Source: Anaerolineae bacterium (GTDB taxonomy: Bacteria; Chloroflexota; Anaerolineae; Aggregatilineales; UBA2796). From it: a stretch of DNA of 64,000 nucleotides. The notes under the pieces were generated by a model. The model saw only the letters and a list, made by a program, of their open reading frames with translations, was not told where the DNA came from and did not search any database. Within the stretch, counting starts at the first letter, position 1; each line of letters opens with the position of its first letter. The stretch spans positions 33,456-97,455 of the forward strand of contig JAHBVK010000020.1 of assembly GCA_019637555.1 (NCBI GenBank). Direction: 5' to 3'. Made by a program: the position numbers and the translations under genes. This document shows, piece by piece, positions 24,731 to 32,714 of the stretch.

Positions 24731-25189
24731 ATGCAGAGCGCAGGCAAAATGAGAATCGAAGTCAATCTTCACATCTTCATTCATCGCTCACCTGCTCAGG
24801 TCTTTGTTTGGTTGACCGATCTAGACCACTGGCATCAGTGGGGAGCGAATGTGGTCAGCATGAAACAGCTTTCAGCCGGACCGTTGCAGCTTGGTTCCCG
24901 GATCCGGCAGGTGACTAAAGGCGGGCGTACATCACGAGAATCCATCATTGAAGTGACAGAGTATGTAGCAGATCAGCGATTTGGCATCGAAGGATCAAAC
25001 GTGCAGGGTGCGTTCACGCTTGTGCCATCCTACGACGGTACACGACTCGATGCCCGATTTGCGGTTGAAGCAACTGGTTTCAGCGCATTGATGTACAGGT
25101 TGCTGCTCAAACAATTTGTCGTGAAGGATTTGCGCCAACTCAAGAAAATGATTGAATCTACTGAAGTCACAGCACGTAGAGGGGGCTAA
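24731..25189 (+). CDS. SRPBCC (START-like) family protein
   Basis: 152 residues. INVLIHRSP-like start (LHIFIHRSPAQVFVWLTDLDHWHQW), IREVTEYVADQRFGIEG-type middle and a long C-terminal helix (LKQFVVKDLRQLKKMIE) match polyketide-cyclase/dehydrase-type SRPBCC proteins, which bind hydrophobic ligands in a deep cavity. Specific ligand unknown. The stop codon is two bases from the start of the next gene, so the pair is translationally coupled. A GTG one codon upstream is an alternative start. Confidence 0.82.
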   Translation: MQSAGKMRIEVNLHIFIHRSPAQVFVWLTDLDHWHQWGANVVSMKQLSAGPLQLGSRIRQVTKGGRTSRESIIEVTEYVADQRFGIEGSNVQGAFTLVPSYDGTRLDARFAVEATGFSALMYRLLLKQFVVKDLRQLKKMIESTEVTARRGG

Positions 25190-25191
25190 AC

Positions 25192-25746
25192 ATGATGAAT
25201 GGTCTATCCGAACACCAGATCGCCGCCCTACTCCTGATCGCCTGTTTCTTCATCTTTCTAGTCGGGGGTATTCTGTTCACTGGCAGAGCGATCTGGAAAT
25301 GGGCGATTGCCCGGACTCCCACGTATCTACTCTGGGAACGTGGTTTTGTCCTTGCCGCACTGCTGGTCAACGTTCTAGGCTTGGTGCTGCTAGAAGATCT
25401 ACTACGAGCTGCCGGCGAGCCGATCATTGCGCGGTTGGCGCTGATCACGTATCTGATTGCTGCTATCGTCGTTGTCGTTGCCGAATTGGCATACCTTCAC
25501 AATCGGGAATGGGTCTACTCGCAGATTGTCTTTCATGTGATCGTAGCATTCTTAGCGCAGGCGGCGTTTGGCATTTCACTACTGCAAACGGGGCTGGTAG
25601 CATCGTGGGTAGGCTGGGTAACTATCGTGTGGAACGTAGCGTGGCTGGTTATCTTGGCTCTTACATCACGGAAGAATATGTACTTCCCTGCATTGCATCA
25701 CGTAGCGCCCCTTGTCATCGGCATTGCCCTGCTGATCGGGAAGTAA
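25192..25746 (+). CDS. Hypothetical polytopic membrane protein
   Basis: 184 residues with about six membrane helices (starting near 10, 47, 79, 106, 132 and 165), no signal for a transporter or enzyme family that I can recognise. Two short conserved-looking loops: RTPTYLLWERGFV and TSRKNMYFPALHH. It follows the SRPBCC gene by two bases, so the two are probably used together in or at the membrane. A different frame over the same bases is also open but lacks protein character. Confidence 0.72.
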   Translation: MMNGLSEHQIAALLLIACFFIFLVGGILFTGRAIWKWAIARTPTYLLWERGFVLAALLVNVLGLVLLEDLLRAAGEPIIARLALITYLIAAIVVVVAELAYLHNREWVYSQIVFHVIVAFLAQAAFGISLLQTGLVASWVGWVTIVWNVAWLVILALTSRKNMYFPALHHVAPLVIGIALLIGK

Positions 25747-25825
25747 CGTCATCGCTAATCTGTTTCTCCGCAGACACTGCCAATATCAACCTCAATGTCC
25801 GTAGTATTTCCGATGCCTACAACTA

Positions 25826-25873
25826 GGCGGTGACATGATCATTTCGAGTGATGATCATGTCACCGCCGCTTTT
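25826..25873 (+). terminator. Long-stem rho-independent terminator
   Basis: GGCGGTGACATGATCA (25826-25841) and TGATCATGTCACCGCC (25852-25867) form a perfect 16-bp stem with a 10-base loop, followed by GCTTTT. It ends the cupin-SRPBCC-membrane operon and separates it from the convergent MoaD-like gene. Confidence 0.8.
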
Positions 25874-25899
25874 ACCCTAACCTTGCCCCAGCAGAGTCC

Positions 25900-26196
25900 T
25901 CACCCGCCTGCCATCGCACCGATAATACGATAGGGCTGCTTCCCTTCCGCCACATCGCTCGGAACGGCAGCATCCATTGGCTCGTGGGAAAGGTCTTCCC
26001 CGCAAGCGAAGAAGCGGATAAATGCTCGCCGCTCCTTCGTCTTGATGTCGCGGATCGTACCACGCAGCATCGGATAAGTCGCCTCCAGCGCATCTAGTAT
26101 CTTACGCTGCGTGATCGGTTCTTCCACCGCCAGCTCTACCGCGTCACTGATCCGCGCCAGTTCGCGCAGGTGCGTAGGTAGCGTCACGCGGATCAT
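25900..26196 (-). CDS. MoaD/ThiS-family ubiquitin-like protein
   Basis: 98 residues, beta-grasp fold: [21 protein letters not shown], then [20 protein letters not shown] and a C-terminus ending GAMAGG. The terminal Gly-Gly is the site adenylated and thiocarboxylated in sulfur-carrier proteins (MoaD, ThiS, CysO). The ATG overlaps the stop of the BNR-repeat gene (TGATG), so it is translated with it. No molybdopterin or thiamine genes are near, so the sulfur acceptor is unknown. Pairing of such a protein with a BNR-repeat protein seems to recur in other bacteria, by recollection only. Confidence 0.82.
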   Translation of the reverse strand: MIRVTLPTHLRELARISDAVELAVEEPITQRKILDALEATYPMLRGTIRDIKTKERRAFIRFFACGEDLSHEPMDAAVPSDVAEGKQPYRIIGAMAGG

Positions 26197-27308
26197 CACA
26201 GAACCTGTACCTCTACTGAGAGCACGGGCGGCAGATCGTGGACAATCGGCATCCAATGGTCGCCAGAATCAGCGGACGCATAGACCTGTCCGCCAGTAGT
26301 GCCAAAGTAGACGCCGCACGAGTCCAGTGTATCGACGGCAAATGCATTACGCAGCACATTCACATAGCAGTCACTTTGTGGCAGTCCGTTGGTGAGCGCT
26401 TCCCATTCGTTGCCACCTGATCGGCTGCGATAAACGCGCAGTTTGCCTTCGGGCGGAAAATGGTGCGAGTCGCTGGTGATCGGCACCACATAAACGGTTT
26501 CCGGTTCATGGGCATGTACCGCGATGGGGAAGCCGAAATCGCTGGGCAGATTGCCGCTGACTTCGTGCCACAACTCGCCCCCGTTGTCCGAGCGCATCAC
26601 ATCCCAATGCTTTTGCATGAACAGCGTATTCGGGCGCGAGGGATGCATGGCGATGCTGTGTACACAGTGTCCTACTTCGGCAGTGGCATCCGGCAGTTCA
26701 AAGGGCGATATTAGCCCCTGATTGATCGGCTGCCATGTGCTGCCGCCATCATCGGTGCGGAACGCGCCCGCCGCCGAGATCGCGACGAAGATGCGCTTGG
26801 GATCGTCAGGACTTAAGACGATTGTATGCAGGCACATGCCGCCAGCGCCGGGCTGCCACAGGTTTCCCTTGACGTTGCGTAGTCCATCCAACTCACGCCA
26901 TGATTTGCCGCCGTCCTCTGAGTGGAACAGCGCCGCATCCTCAACACCCGCATAGAGGTGATCCGCGTTGGTCGGCGAGGCTTCCAGATGCCACACGCGC
27001 TTAAATTCCCACGGATGCTGCGAACCATCGTACCATTGATGCGTGCCGGGATTACCGTTGTAAGCAAATTCGTTACTGACGGCTTCCCATGTTTTGCCAC
27101 CGTCATCGGAACGCTGCATCACCTGTCCCGACCAACCGCTCGATTGCGAGGCATATAAGCGCTTAGGATCGGCGGCAGTTCCGGTGATGTGGTAAATCTC
27201 CCATCCGGCAAAATGTGGTCCATCAACCGTCCACTCCTTCCGCTTTTCATCCGAGCGGAGAATGAACGCGCCTTTGCGAGTGCCAACGAGAACGCGGACT
27301 TCACTCAT
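26196..27308 (-). CDS. BNR/Asp-box repeat beta-propeller protein (sialidase-like fold)
   Basis: 370 residues, no signal peptide. At least six Asp-box-like turns are visible: [51 protein letters not shown] and [10 protein letters not shown], one per propeller blade. Such proteins are often annotated as exo-alpha-sialidase or glycosyl hydrolase, but the three catalytic Arg of sialidases are not evident, so an enzymatic call is unsafe. Coupled to the MoaD-like gene by TGATG. An inverted repeat abuts its start codon and may regulate it. Confidence 0.75.
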   Translation of the reverse strand: MSEVRVLVGTRKGAFILRSDEKRKEWTVDGPHFAGWEIYHITGTAADPKRLYASQSSGWSGQVMQRSDDGGKTWEAVSNEFAYNGNPGTHQWYDGSQHPWEFKRVWHLEASPTNADHLYAGVEDAALFHSEDGGKSWRELDGLRNVKGNLWQPGAGGMCLHTIVLSPDDPKRIFVAISAAGAFRTDDGGSTWQPINQGLISPFELPDATAEVGHCVHSIAMHPSRPNTLFMQKHWDVMRSDNGGELWHEVSGNLPSDFGFPIAVHAHEPETVYVVPITSDSHHFPPEGKLRVYRSRSGGNEWEALTNGLPQSDCYVNVLRNAFAVDTLDSCGVYFGTTGGQVYASADSGDHWMPIVHDLPPVLSVEVQVL

Positions 27309-27355
27309 GGTTCTATTCCTTCAAAGGTGAATCAGACTGCCTCAAGAATAGAACC
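27309..27355 (-). promoter_or_regulatory. 10-bp inverted repeat in the BNR gene leader
   Basis: GGTTCTATTC (27309-27318) and GAATAGAACC (27346-27355), perfect arms 27 bases apart. The proximal arm ends directly at the ATG and overlaps the AAGGA ribosome-binding site, so a leader hairpin or a repressor site could control the BNR-MoaD pair. Confidence 0.4.
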
Positions 27356-27657
27356 TTTGTTCTTTTTAGTCAAGCAGGATAAATCTGAAGCAAACCCAAA
27401 CTGCCTTCCCGCATCCACAATCTGTAAGTCACCCTGTTGCCGCCGCAGGACACTGGACGCAGGACGCCACGGCAAACGTCGTAAAGCTCAACATTTGGTG
27501 CTATCTAGCTGATGAGAGCTTTCGATCTAGCGGAACGGATTGAGTATCACTGTCTACTGTGTGACTCCGTTTATAGCGCGTCAGGGTAAACAGGTCGGGC
27601 TATGTTACAATGGCTTTAAATGACCTCGACCCGTGCTTCAATTCGGAAAGCAACGCA
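27356..27657. other. Intergenic region, nothing recognisable
   Basis: About 300 bases between the divergent BNR and MalT-like genes. No gene, hairpin or convincing promoter pair; it must hold at least the MalT-like promoter. Confidence 0.5.
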
Positions 27658-30339
27658 ATGTTGTTGCTAAATACAAAACTTAATGCGCCGCCAGTCCGCA
27701 CAGCGTATGTGCAGCGACTGGAACTGGTTCAACGCCTCAATAAACTCCGCGATTACAAGCTGGCTCTAGTTATTGCTTCAGCCGGTTACGGCAAAACGTC
27801 ACTGATAAGTGAGTGGATTGCACAGAGTCCACTAAGATCTGTTTGGTTTTCCATCGACGCTGGTGACAATGATCCGGTACGCTTTTGGGATTACGTGATC
27901 GCAGTCATTCAAACGATTTACCCTCAAATTGGAGAAGAAACACGTTCTCTCCTACATGAGCCGCAGCCTCTACCAATTGAGACAATCTTATCAACTCTCA
28001 TCAACGAGCTTGCATCACTTCCTGACTCATTTGCCTTAGTGTTGGACGATTATCACCTAATTGCATCTCCTGCTATCCATGAAGGAATGGTATTCCTTCT
28101 TGAACGTATGCCCGCCTTGATGCATATCATCATGACTACCCGTACTGATCCGCCATTGCCTCTCGCACGGATGCGAGTTCGCAGCCAACTCCTCGAATTA
28201 AGGAGCGTAGATCTACGCTTCTCGCAGCAGCAGGTTGAATCCTTTTTCACGGATGTGATGGGGTTAACGCTCACTTCAAAAGAAGTAGCGGCACTAGATA
28301 ACCGTGTCGAAGGTTGGATTGCTGGTCTGCAATTGGCAGGATTAGCTTTGCAGGGAAAGGGGGATCCTTCCGGATTCATCGAGTCATTTACGGGCGATCA
28401 TCACTATGTACTTGATTATTTAGGCGATGAGATCCTTGACCGCCAACCAGAAGCGATCCAGCAGTTTTTGCTTCAAACAAGTATCCTCGAACGCCTTAAT
28501 GAAGACCTGTGTAACGCGCTCATGGGGACAGCGGATAGCCATTCCATTCTTGACTATCTAGAACGCAATCATTTTTTCTTGGTCGCGTTGGATGATAAAC
28601 GCCAATGGTATCGCTACCATCACCTATTCGCGGACTTTCTAAATTACCGTCTGAAATTGAAGTATCCAGACCACTTGAAAGAGCTGCATCAACAGGCTTC
28701 GCTGTGGTTTGAAAACAACGGACTCCAAGGGGAAGCTATCAGCCATGCACTCGCTGCTCAAGACAATGAAAGGGCAGCAGTGTTGGTGCAAAGCATTGCC
28801 GAAATACTCATCTGGCGCCGTGCCGAACATAATACGCTGCTCGGTTGGCTGACCGCCTTGCCGGACAGTACGCTTCAAAGTCATCCACGTTTGTATCTCT
28901 ATCATGCATGGGTGCTCTATCTGACAAACCAGATGAGCACAGCCTACCAACGTATTCGTAATGCTGAAAATGCACTTAATCAGACTGCCGATACTCCAGA
29001 CCTATTGATTGCAGGCATGTTAGCCGCTGTTCATAGCACACTTACGGGGGCGCATCAGCACTTCACCGAAACCCTCACGTTATCCAGAAAGGCATTGGAA
29101 TTATTACCTGAAGAAGCCGTAAGCTGGCGCTGTATGGCTGCCATCAATCTAGGGGTAACCTGTGCCTATATTGGTGAAGTTCACGAAGCAGTAGAGGTTT
29201 TATCGTATGCAATGGAGTTGAGTCAGGAAACTGGCAGCTCATTCGCCATACTATCGGCATTCTGGCATCTTTCTTCACTTCAAACAGCGCAATTATCCCT
29301 CCGTGATGCCGAAACTACCTGCCAACAATTGGCGCACTCTGCAAACATGCCGGGCTTACAACATTTCCCAATTAGCGGCTATGTCGCCCTGCTGTTGGGT
29401 GAAATCAGTATGGAGCGCAACGATCTAGACGCAGCAGAGCGCTATCTATTGGAGAGCGCCGAGCAGATTAATCCGGAAAGCTTTCCGTTAGCACTGCTGC
29501 GGTCATATATCGGCTTGTCGCGCCTCAAAACCCTTCAGGGAGATGCTGACAGAGCGGCGTATTATTGGCAGCTTGCCGAGCAACTGGAACGGATGAGTAA
29601 GCTGCAAGGGCGCTCGACTTTGCTCTCGATCTCGCGGACACATCGCTTGTTAGCGCAAGGCAATCTTGATGCAGTGGAAGGCTGGGTAGCAGAGAATCAA
29701 CTGGGACTCGATGACGAGTTTAGTTATCACCGCGAAACTTATTACCTCCTCTTGGCGCGGTTATACATTGCTAGAGGGAATCTGGTTGATAAAGCGCTGC
29801 ATCTACTGGATCGCATGGTAAAGCGCGCCGAAGTCAGCCAACGGAAGGGTAGCCTGATACGCGCGCTCATTTTGCAGGCAATCACGTTCCATGTATGCAA
29901 TAACACTCAGCAAGCGACAGACTCGCTGGCGCGCGCGCTATCACTCGCTGAACAAGACCAACCGCTGAGGGTCTTCGCTGATGAAGGACAACCGATGGTG
30001 CTATTGCTGGAAAAAATCATTGATATGCAGCGCAAAAGTCAGCTTGTCGTGCCCATTTCATCCGGCTATATCGCCCGAATACTGGAAGCGCTGGGCAAGC
30101 GCAGTCAATCCCCCGCGCCAATCCGTCATACCGTTGGGCATTTCGCTGATGCCCTCAGTGCCCGCGAATTAGAAGTGCTGCGCCTGCTCGCGGATGGCAT
30201 GGACAGCGGCGAGATCGCAGAGCGATTGGTTATCGCGGTTGATACTGCGCGCAAGCATATCAAGAACATTTACAGCAAGCTTAATGTTCACAGCCGCTGG
30301 GAAGCAATCAAACACGCGGAAGAATACAGTTTGCTGTAA
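27658..30339 (+). CDS. MalT-type ATP-dependent LuxR-family regulator
   Basis: 893 residues from ATG 27658 (GGAAAG seven bases upstream); an ATG at 27610 would add 16. STAND-class NTPase at the N-terminus with Walker A (ASAGYGKTSLISEW) and Walker B (FALVLDDYHLI), a helical middle with TPR-like repeats (about 400-760) that would sense the inducer, and a C-terminal LuxR HTH (LSARELEVLRLLADGMDSGE, IAERLVIAVDTARKHIKNIY, SKLNVHSRWEAIKHA). Members oligomerise with ATP and inducer and activate transcription. The alpha/beta hydrolase 93 bases downstream is the likely target and may handle the inducer. Confidence 0.93.
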   Translation: MLLLNTKLNAPPVRTAYVQRLELVQRLNKLRDYKLALVIASAGYGKTSLISEWIAQSPLRSVWFSIDAGDNDPVRFWDYVIAVIQTIYPQIGEETRSLLHEPQPLPIETILSTLINELASLPDSFALVLDDYHLIASPAIHEGMVFLLERMPALMHIIMTTRTDPPLPLARMRVRSQLLELRSVDLRFSQQQVESFFTDVMGLTLTSKEVAALDNRVEGWIAGLQLAGLALQGKGDPSGFIESFTGDHHYVLDYLGDEILDRQPEAIQQFLLQTSILERLNEDLCNALMGTADSHSILDYLERNHFFLVALDDKRQWYRYHHLFADFLNYRLKLKYPDHLKELHQQASLWFENNGLQGEAISHALAAQDNERAAVLVQSIAEILIWRRAEHNTLLGWLTALPDSTLQSHPRLYLYHAWVLYLTNQMSTAYQRIRNAENALNQTADTPDLLIAGMLAAVHSTLTGAHQHFTETLTLSRKALELLPEEAVSWRCMAAINLGVTCAYIGEVHEAVEVLSYAMELSQETGSSFAILSAFWHLSSLQTAQLSLRDAETTCQQLAHSANMPGLQHFPISGYVALLLGEISMERNDLDAAERYLLESAEQINPESFPLALLRSYIGLSRLKTLQGDADRAAYYWQLAEQLERMSKLQGRSTLLSISRTHRLLAQGNLDAVEGWVAENQLGLDDEFSYHRETYYLLLARLYIARGNLVDKALHLLDRMVKRAEVSQRKGSLIRALILQAITFHVCNNTQQATDSLARALSLAEQDQPLRVFADEGQPMVLLLEKIIDMQRKSQLVVPISSGYIARILEALGKRSQSPAPIRHTVGHFADALSARELEVLRLLADGMDSGEIAERLVIAVDTARKHIKNIYSKLNVHSRWEAIKHAEEYSLL

Positions 30340-30432
30340 ATACCCCATCTGGGGTATGACACTACCCCACGCAGGCAACTACCCTGAAATGAGATTGTTC
30401 AACGTGTTGGTTTCATTTCAGGAGGCTCTGTC

Positions 30433-31527
30433 ATGCAGCTCAATTCATTCTCTTCATCAAACGGCGATGCCATCACGATAGCGGCAGCATCCAGGTCGTT
30501 GCCTATTAAGCGAGGCTATCAATGGTGGGGATTAAGAATCGTTGCGGCTAGTCTGGCATTGCTAGCAGTTACGGTTGTCGCTTTACTCTTGCTAGGTGCT
30601 AGGGCGAAGGCTGATTTGATCGCTAAGTACCCACCAATGGGGCAAATGGTGGATGTTGGCGGCTACAGCTTGCACATCTACTGTCAGGGTAACGGGAGTC
30701 CAACGATAGTAATGGAGGCAGGATTAGGCGAACCTTCTCTGATGTGGACAATGGTTCAGCCGCGAGTCTCGACCACAACTCGGGTCTGTGTCTATGACCG
30801 TGCCGGGCTTGGCTGGAGCGACGCCAGTCCAAAGCCGCGCACTGCAGAAGTGATGGTGGACGAATTGCACACTTTGCTGCAAAACGCGAACATACAGGGA
30901 CCCTATGTGATGGTTGGACATTCGACAGGAGGGATGCTAGTGCGCTTATATGCACATTCCTATCCCTCTGACGTCGTAGGCATGGTGCTGGTAGATGCCC
31001 AGCATGAGGATCAATTTGAACGTCTCTCACCAGCGATTGTGCAAAACATCAAGGCGGTATTCGCGCAAGCCGATCAACAATTGCCACTCTTCAGGACACT
31101 GGCATCTACTGGTATCGGCGCACTAATACCTTCCATTGCCGCCTTAGCCGATAATCCTAAGCTGCCCAGTCCAGCCCGTGAGATAGTCTCAGCACTCTTG
31201 TTGTCCAATCCTAAGTTCATCGAAGCCCAAACCGCTGAACAGGATGCGATTTTCGACAGTCTAGCGCAGGTACGTGCTGCCCATATCACCAGCTTAGGCA
31301 ATATCCCGCTCATCGTGCTGTATCGCGGCATTATCGACACACCCACACCCGGTATGACGGATGCTGAAAATAACCAGTGGTGGTTACAGTTACAAACTGA
31401 ACTGGCTTCGCTCTCGCCGCAGGGCAGATTAGTACTGGCAGACCAAAGTGGTCACCATATTCAACTTGATCAACCCAATCTGGTTATTGAAGCCATTGAT
31501 CAAGTCCTAGCCGCGATTCACTCATAA
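30433..31527 (+). CDS. Membrane-anchored alpha/beta hydrolase
   Basis: 364 residues. One membrane helix near the N-terminus (about 36-58, IVAASLALLAVTVVALLLLGA), then an alpha/beta-hydrolase domain: HIYCQGNGSPTIVMEAGLGE (oxyanion region), VYDRAGLGWSDASP, nucleophile elbow VGHSTGGMLVRLYAHSYP (Ser), and the C-terminal DQSGHHIQLDQP (His). A lid-like helical insert lies at about 190-270. Substrate unknown. AGGAGG ten bases before the ATG. Directly downstream of the MalT-like regulator on the same strand. Confidence 0.88.
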   Translation: MQLNSFSSSNGDAITIAAASRSLPIKRGYQWWGLRIVAASLALLAVTVVALLLLGARAKADLIAKYPPMGQMVDVGGYSLHIYCQGNGSPTIVMEAGLGEPSLMWTMVQPRVSTTTRVCVYDRAGLGWSDASPKPRTAEVMVDELHTLLQNANIQGPYVMVGHSTGGMLVRLYAHSYPSDVVGMVLVDAQHEDQFERLSPAIVQNIKAVFAQADQQLPLFRTLASTGIGALIPSIAALADNPKLPSPAREIVSALLLSNPKFIEAQTAEQDAIFDSLAQVRAAHITSLGNIPLIVLYRGIIDTPTPGMTDAENNQWWLQLQTELASLSPQGRLVLADQSGHHIQLDQPNLVIEAIDQVLAAIHS

Positions 31528-31548
31528 CCGATACTTGCTCTCTATGGA

Positions 31549-31583
31549 CGGATGACACCGACTCATGCAGTCGGTGCCATCCG
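31549..31583 (+). terminator. 15-bp hairpin after hydrolase gene
   Basis: CGGATGACACCGACT (31549-31563) and AGTCGGTGCCATCCG (31569-31583), one mismatch, 5-base loop, 22 bases after the stop codon. No T-run follows, so it may be a factor-dependent stop or an mRNA 3' stabiliser. Confidence 0.5.
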
Positions 31584-31740
31584 TAATCTCCTAAGCCAGT
31601 CACGAAAATGATCACCGAGCTACCCAATAAAGATTTATAGTGTCGGACGTAGGCACTCTTGAAGCTGTTGAAAACCATATGAATTATCTGCTTCGAATTG
31701 CTGTAGCTCATCGGTAACTACCATGCTCTCCCTGCCCGAC

Positions 31741-31806
31741 GGAAATTTAGCCTCACACTCACGCTACGGAACGGCATCGCAAACGTCGCCAGCATCGAAT
31801 TCATCG
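31741..31806 (-). pseudogene. Relic of the 3' end of a copper-ATPase gene
   Basis: On the minus strand the bases encode NSMLATFAMPFRSVSVRLNF, which matches the C-terminus of the copA product at 32715-35033 ([19 protein letters not shown]). DNA identity is high over about 45 bases (GATGCTGGCG, CGTTTGCGATG, AGCGTGAG shared). It has no start, and the rest of the gene is missing. A duplication or recombination remnant about 0.9 kb from the intact gene. Confidence 0.7.
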
Positions 31807-31826
31807 AGAGATGCCAAATAGTTAGA

Positions 31827-32248
31827 TTACTGATTTGAAACGCGCTCCAAGAATTGTTCAGCAGTGAGGATGGTGATGCTTTCGTAGCTGACCAGCGTTA
31901 GCAAATCCTTATCGCCAGTAACGATAAAGTCAGCTTTGCCACCTACCGCGCAGGCGATAACTGCCTGATCTTTGGGATCGCGGACAATATTCGGCGGCAC
32001 TTCAGCAAGATTAACATGTACTGCCATCTCCTCAATTTGAGTCATGATCTCATCAATACTCAATTGGAGGGCAGCGAGGTATTCGACAAACTTTTGTTTA
32101 GCGAGTGTATTGCGTAATTCCTCAAGTAGGTGTTGAGTAGTAACTATCACTACTTGTCCTGTGGCAGCAGCTTGATAACCCGTCGAGGCAAGCCATGCCA
32201 GAATAAGCCGGAAATAATGATATTAGCGTCGATAACGGCGCGGATCAT
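31827..32248 (-). pseudogene. Frameshifted PIN-domain toxin (VapC-like, COG1569 type)
   Basis: From ATG 32248 the frame gives MIRAVIDANIIISGLFWHG and stops after 32 codons. The remainder is intact in another frame (AATGQVVIVTTQHLLEELRN, then RDPKDQAVIACAVGGKADFI and VTGDKDLLTL) down to 31827. Joined with a one-base shift near 32170 the product would be about 140 residues with all PIN acidic positions (VIDAN, RDPKD, TGDKD). PIN toxins are Mg-dependent RNases. The start overlaps the antitoxin stop (ATGA), a normal toxin-antitoxin layout. As read, the toxin is dead unless the shift is a sequencing error. Confidence 0.75.
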
Positions 32249-32499
32249 TTCTCCTTCACGTCGTTCCAGAATTCACGGCGCGCTGTTTCAACATCCTCAG
32301 ACGTTGGCTTAACTTCATCAGGTAATGCGCTTAACTGATCCGCGATTTCTAACAACCGTTTTGCCGCTTGCTGTCGCTTGATCTGTTCTTCAATGAGCGA
32401 AACTAAGGAAGCTGCCTGACGCTCAATATCCACCCCTGCTTCTTGTGCCCTCTCAACCAGATCGGATGGTAGCTTGATCGTAATTTCCATGTCACTCAT
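32245..32499 (-). CDS. Antitoxin of a PIN toxin pair
   Basis: 84 residues from ATG 32499, which has GAGGA seven bases upstream; the frame is open to 32517. The N-terminal strand and helices (MEITIKLPSDLVERAQEAGV) suit a ribbon-helix-helix DNA-binding antitoxin; the C-terminal half (LSALPDEVKPTSEDVETARR, EFWNDVKEK) is the usual toxin-binding tail. It precedes the PIN gene with an ATGA overlap. Expected to bind its own promoter and neutralise the RNase; with the toxin frameshifted it may now be an orphan. Confidence 0.75.
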   Translation of the reverse strand: MSDMEITIKLPSDLVERAQEAGVDIERQAASLVSLIEEQIKRQQAAKRLLEIADQLSALPDEVKPTSEDVETARREFWNDVKEK

Positions 32500-32714
32500 A
32501 GCGCATTCCTCACACATAATTACATTAAATCATAACACAGGTGCTTACAACAAAGCGGCGCAACACCCACCGCTGGAAATGAGCATTGCACCGTTATTTT
32601 CCTTAAACTTTGCCCAAGCCGATTTCCAACTAAGCGCCTGAAACCGCCCTGTATTCCCTGCGAACTTCAGGCGCGAAAATCACCTACTCGACCAGCATTG
32701 ATCGGGATCGCGCC

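Noticed and set aside
25152..25826. Longer frame (224 codons) over the membrane-protein gene
   Set aside because: Product is Cys/Arg/Ser-rich without protein character, while the frame from 25192 gives a clean six-helix protein coupled to the previous gene.
26196..27308. Calling the BNR protein a sialidase
   Set aside because: Only the Asp-box fold marks are visible; the Arg triad and a signal peptide are not.
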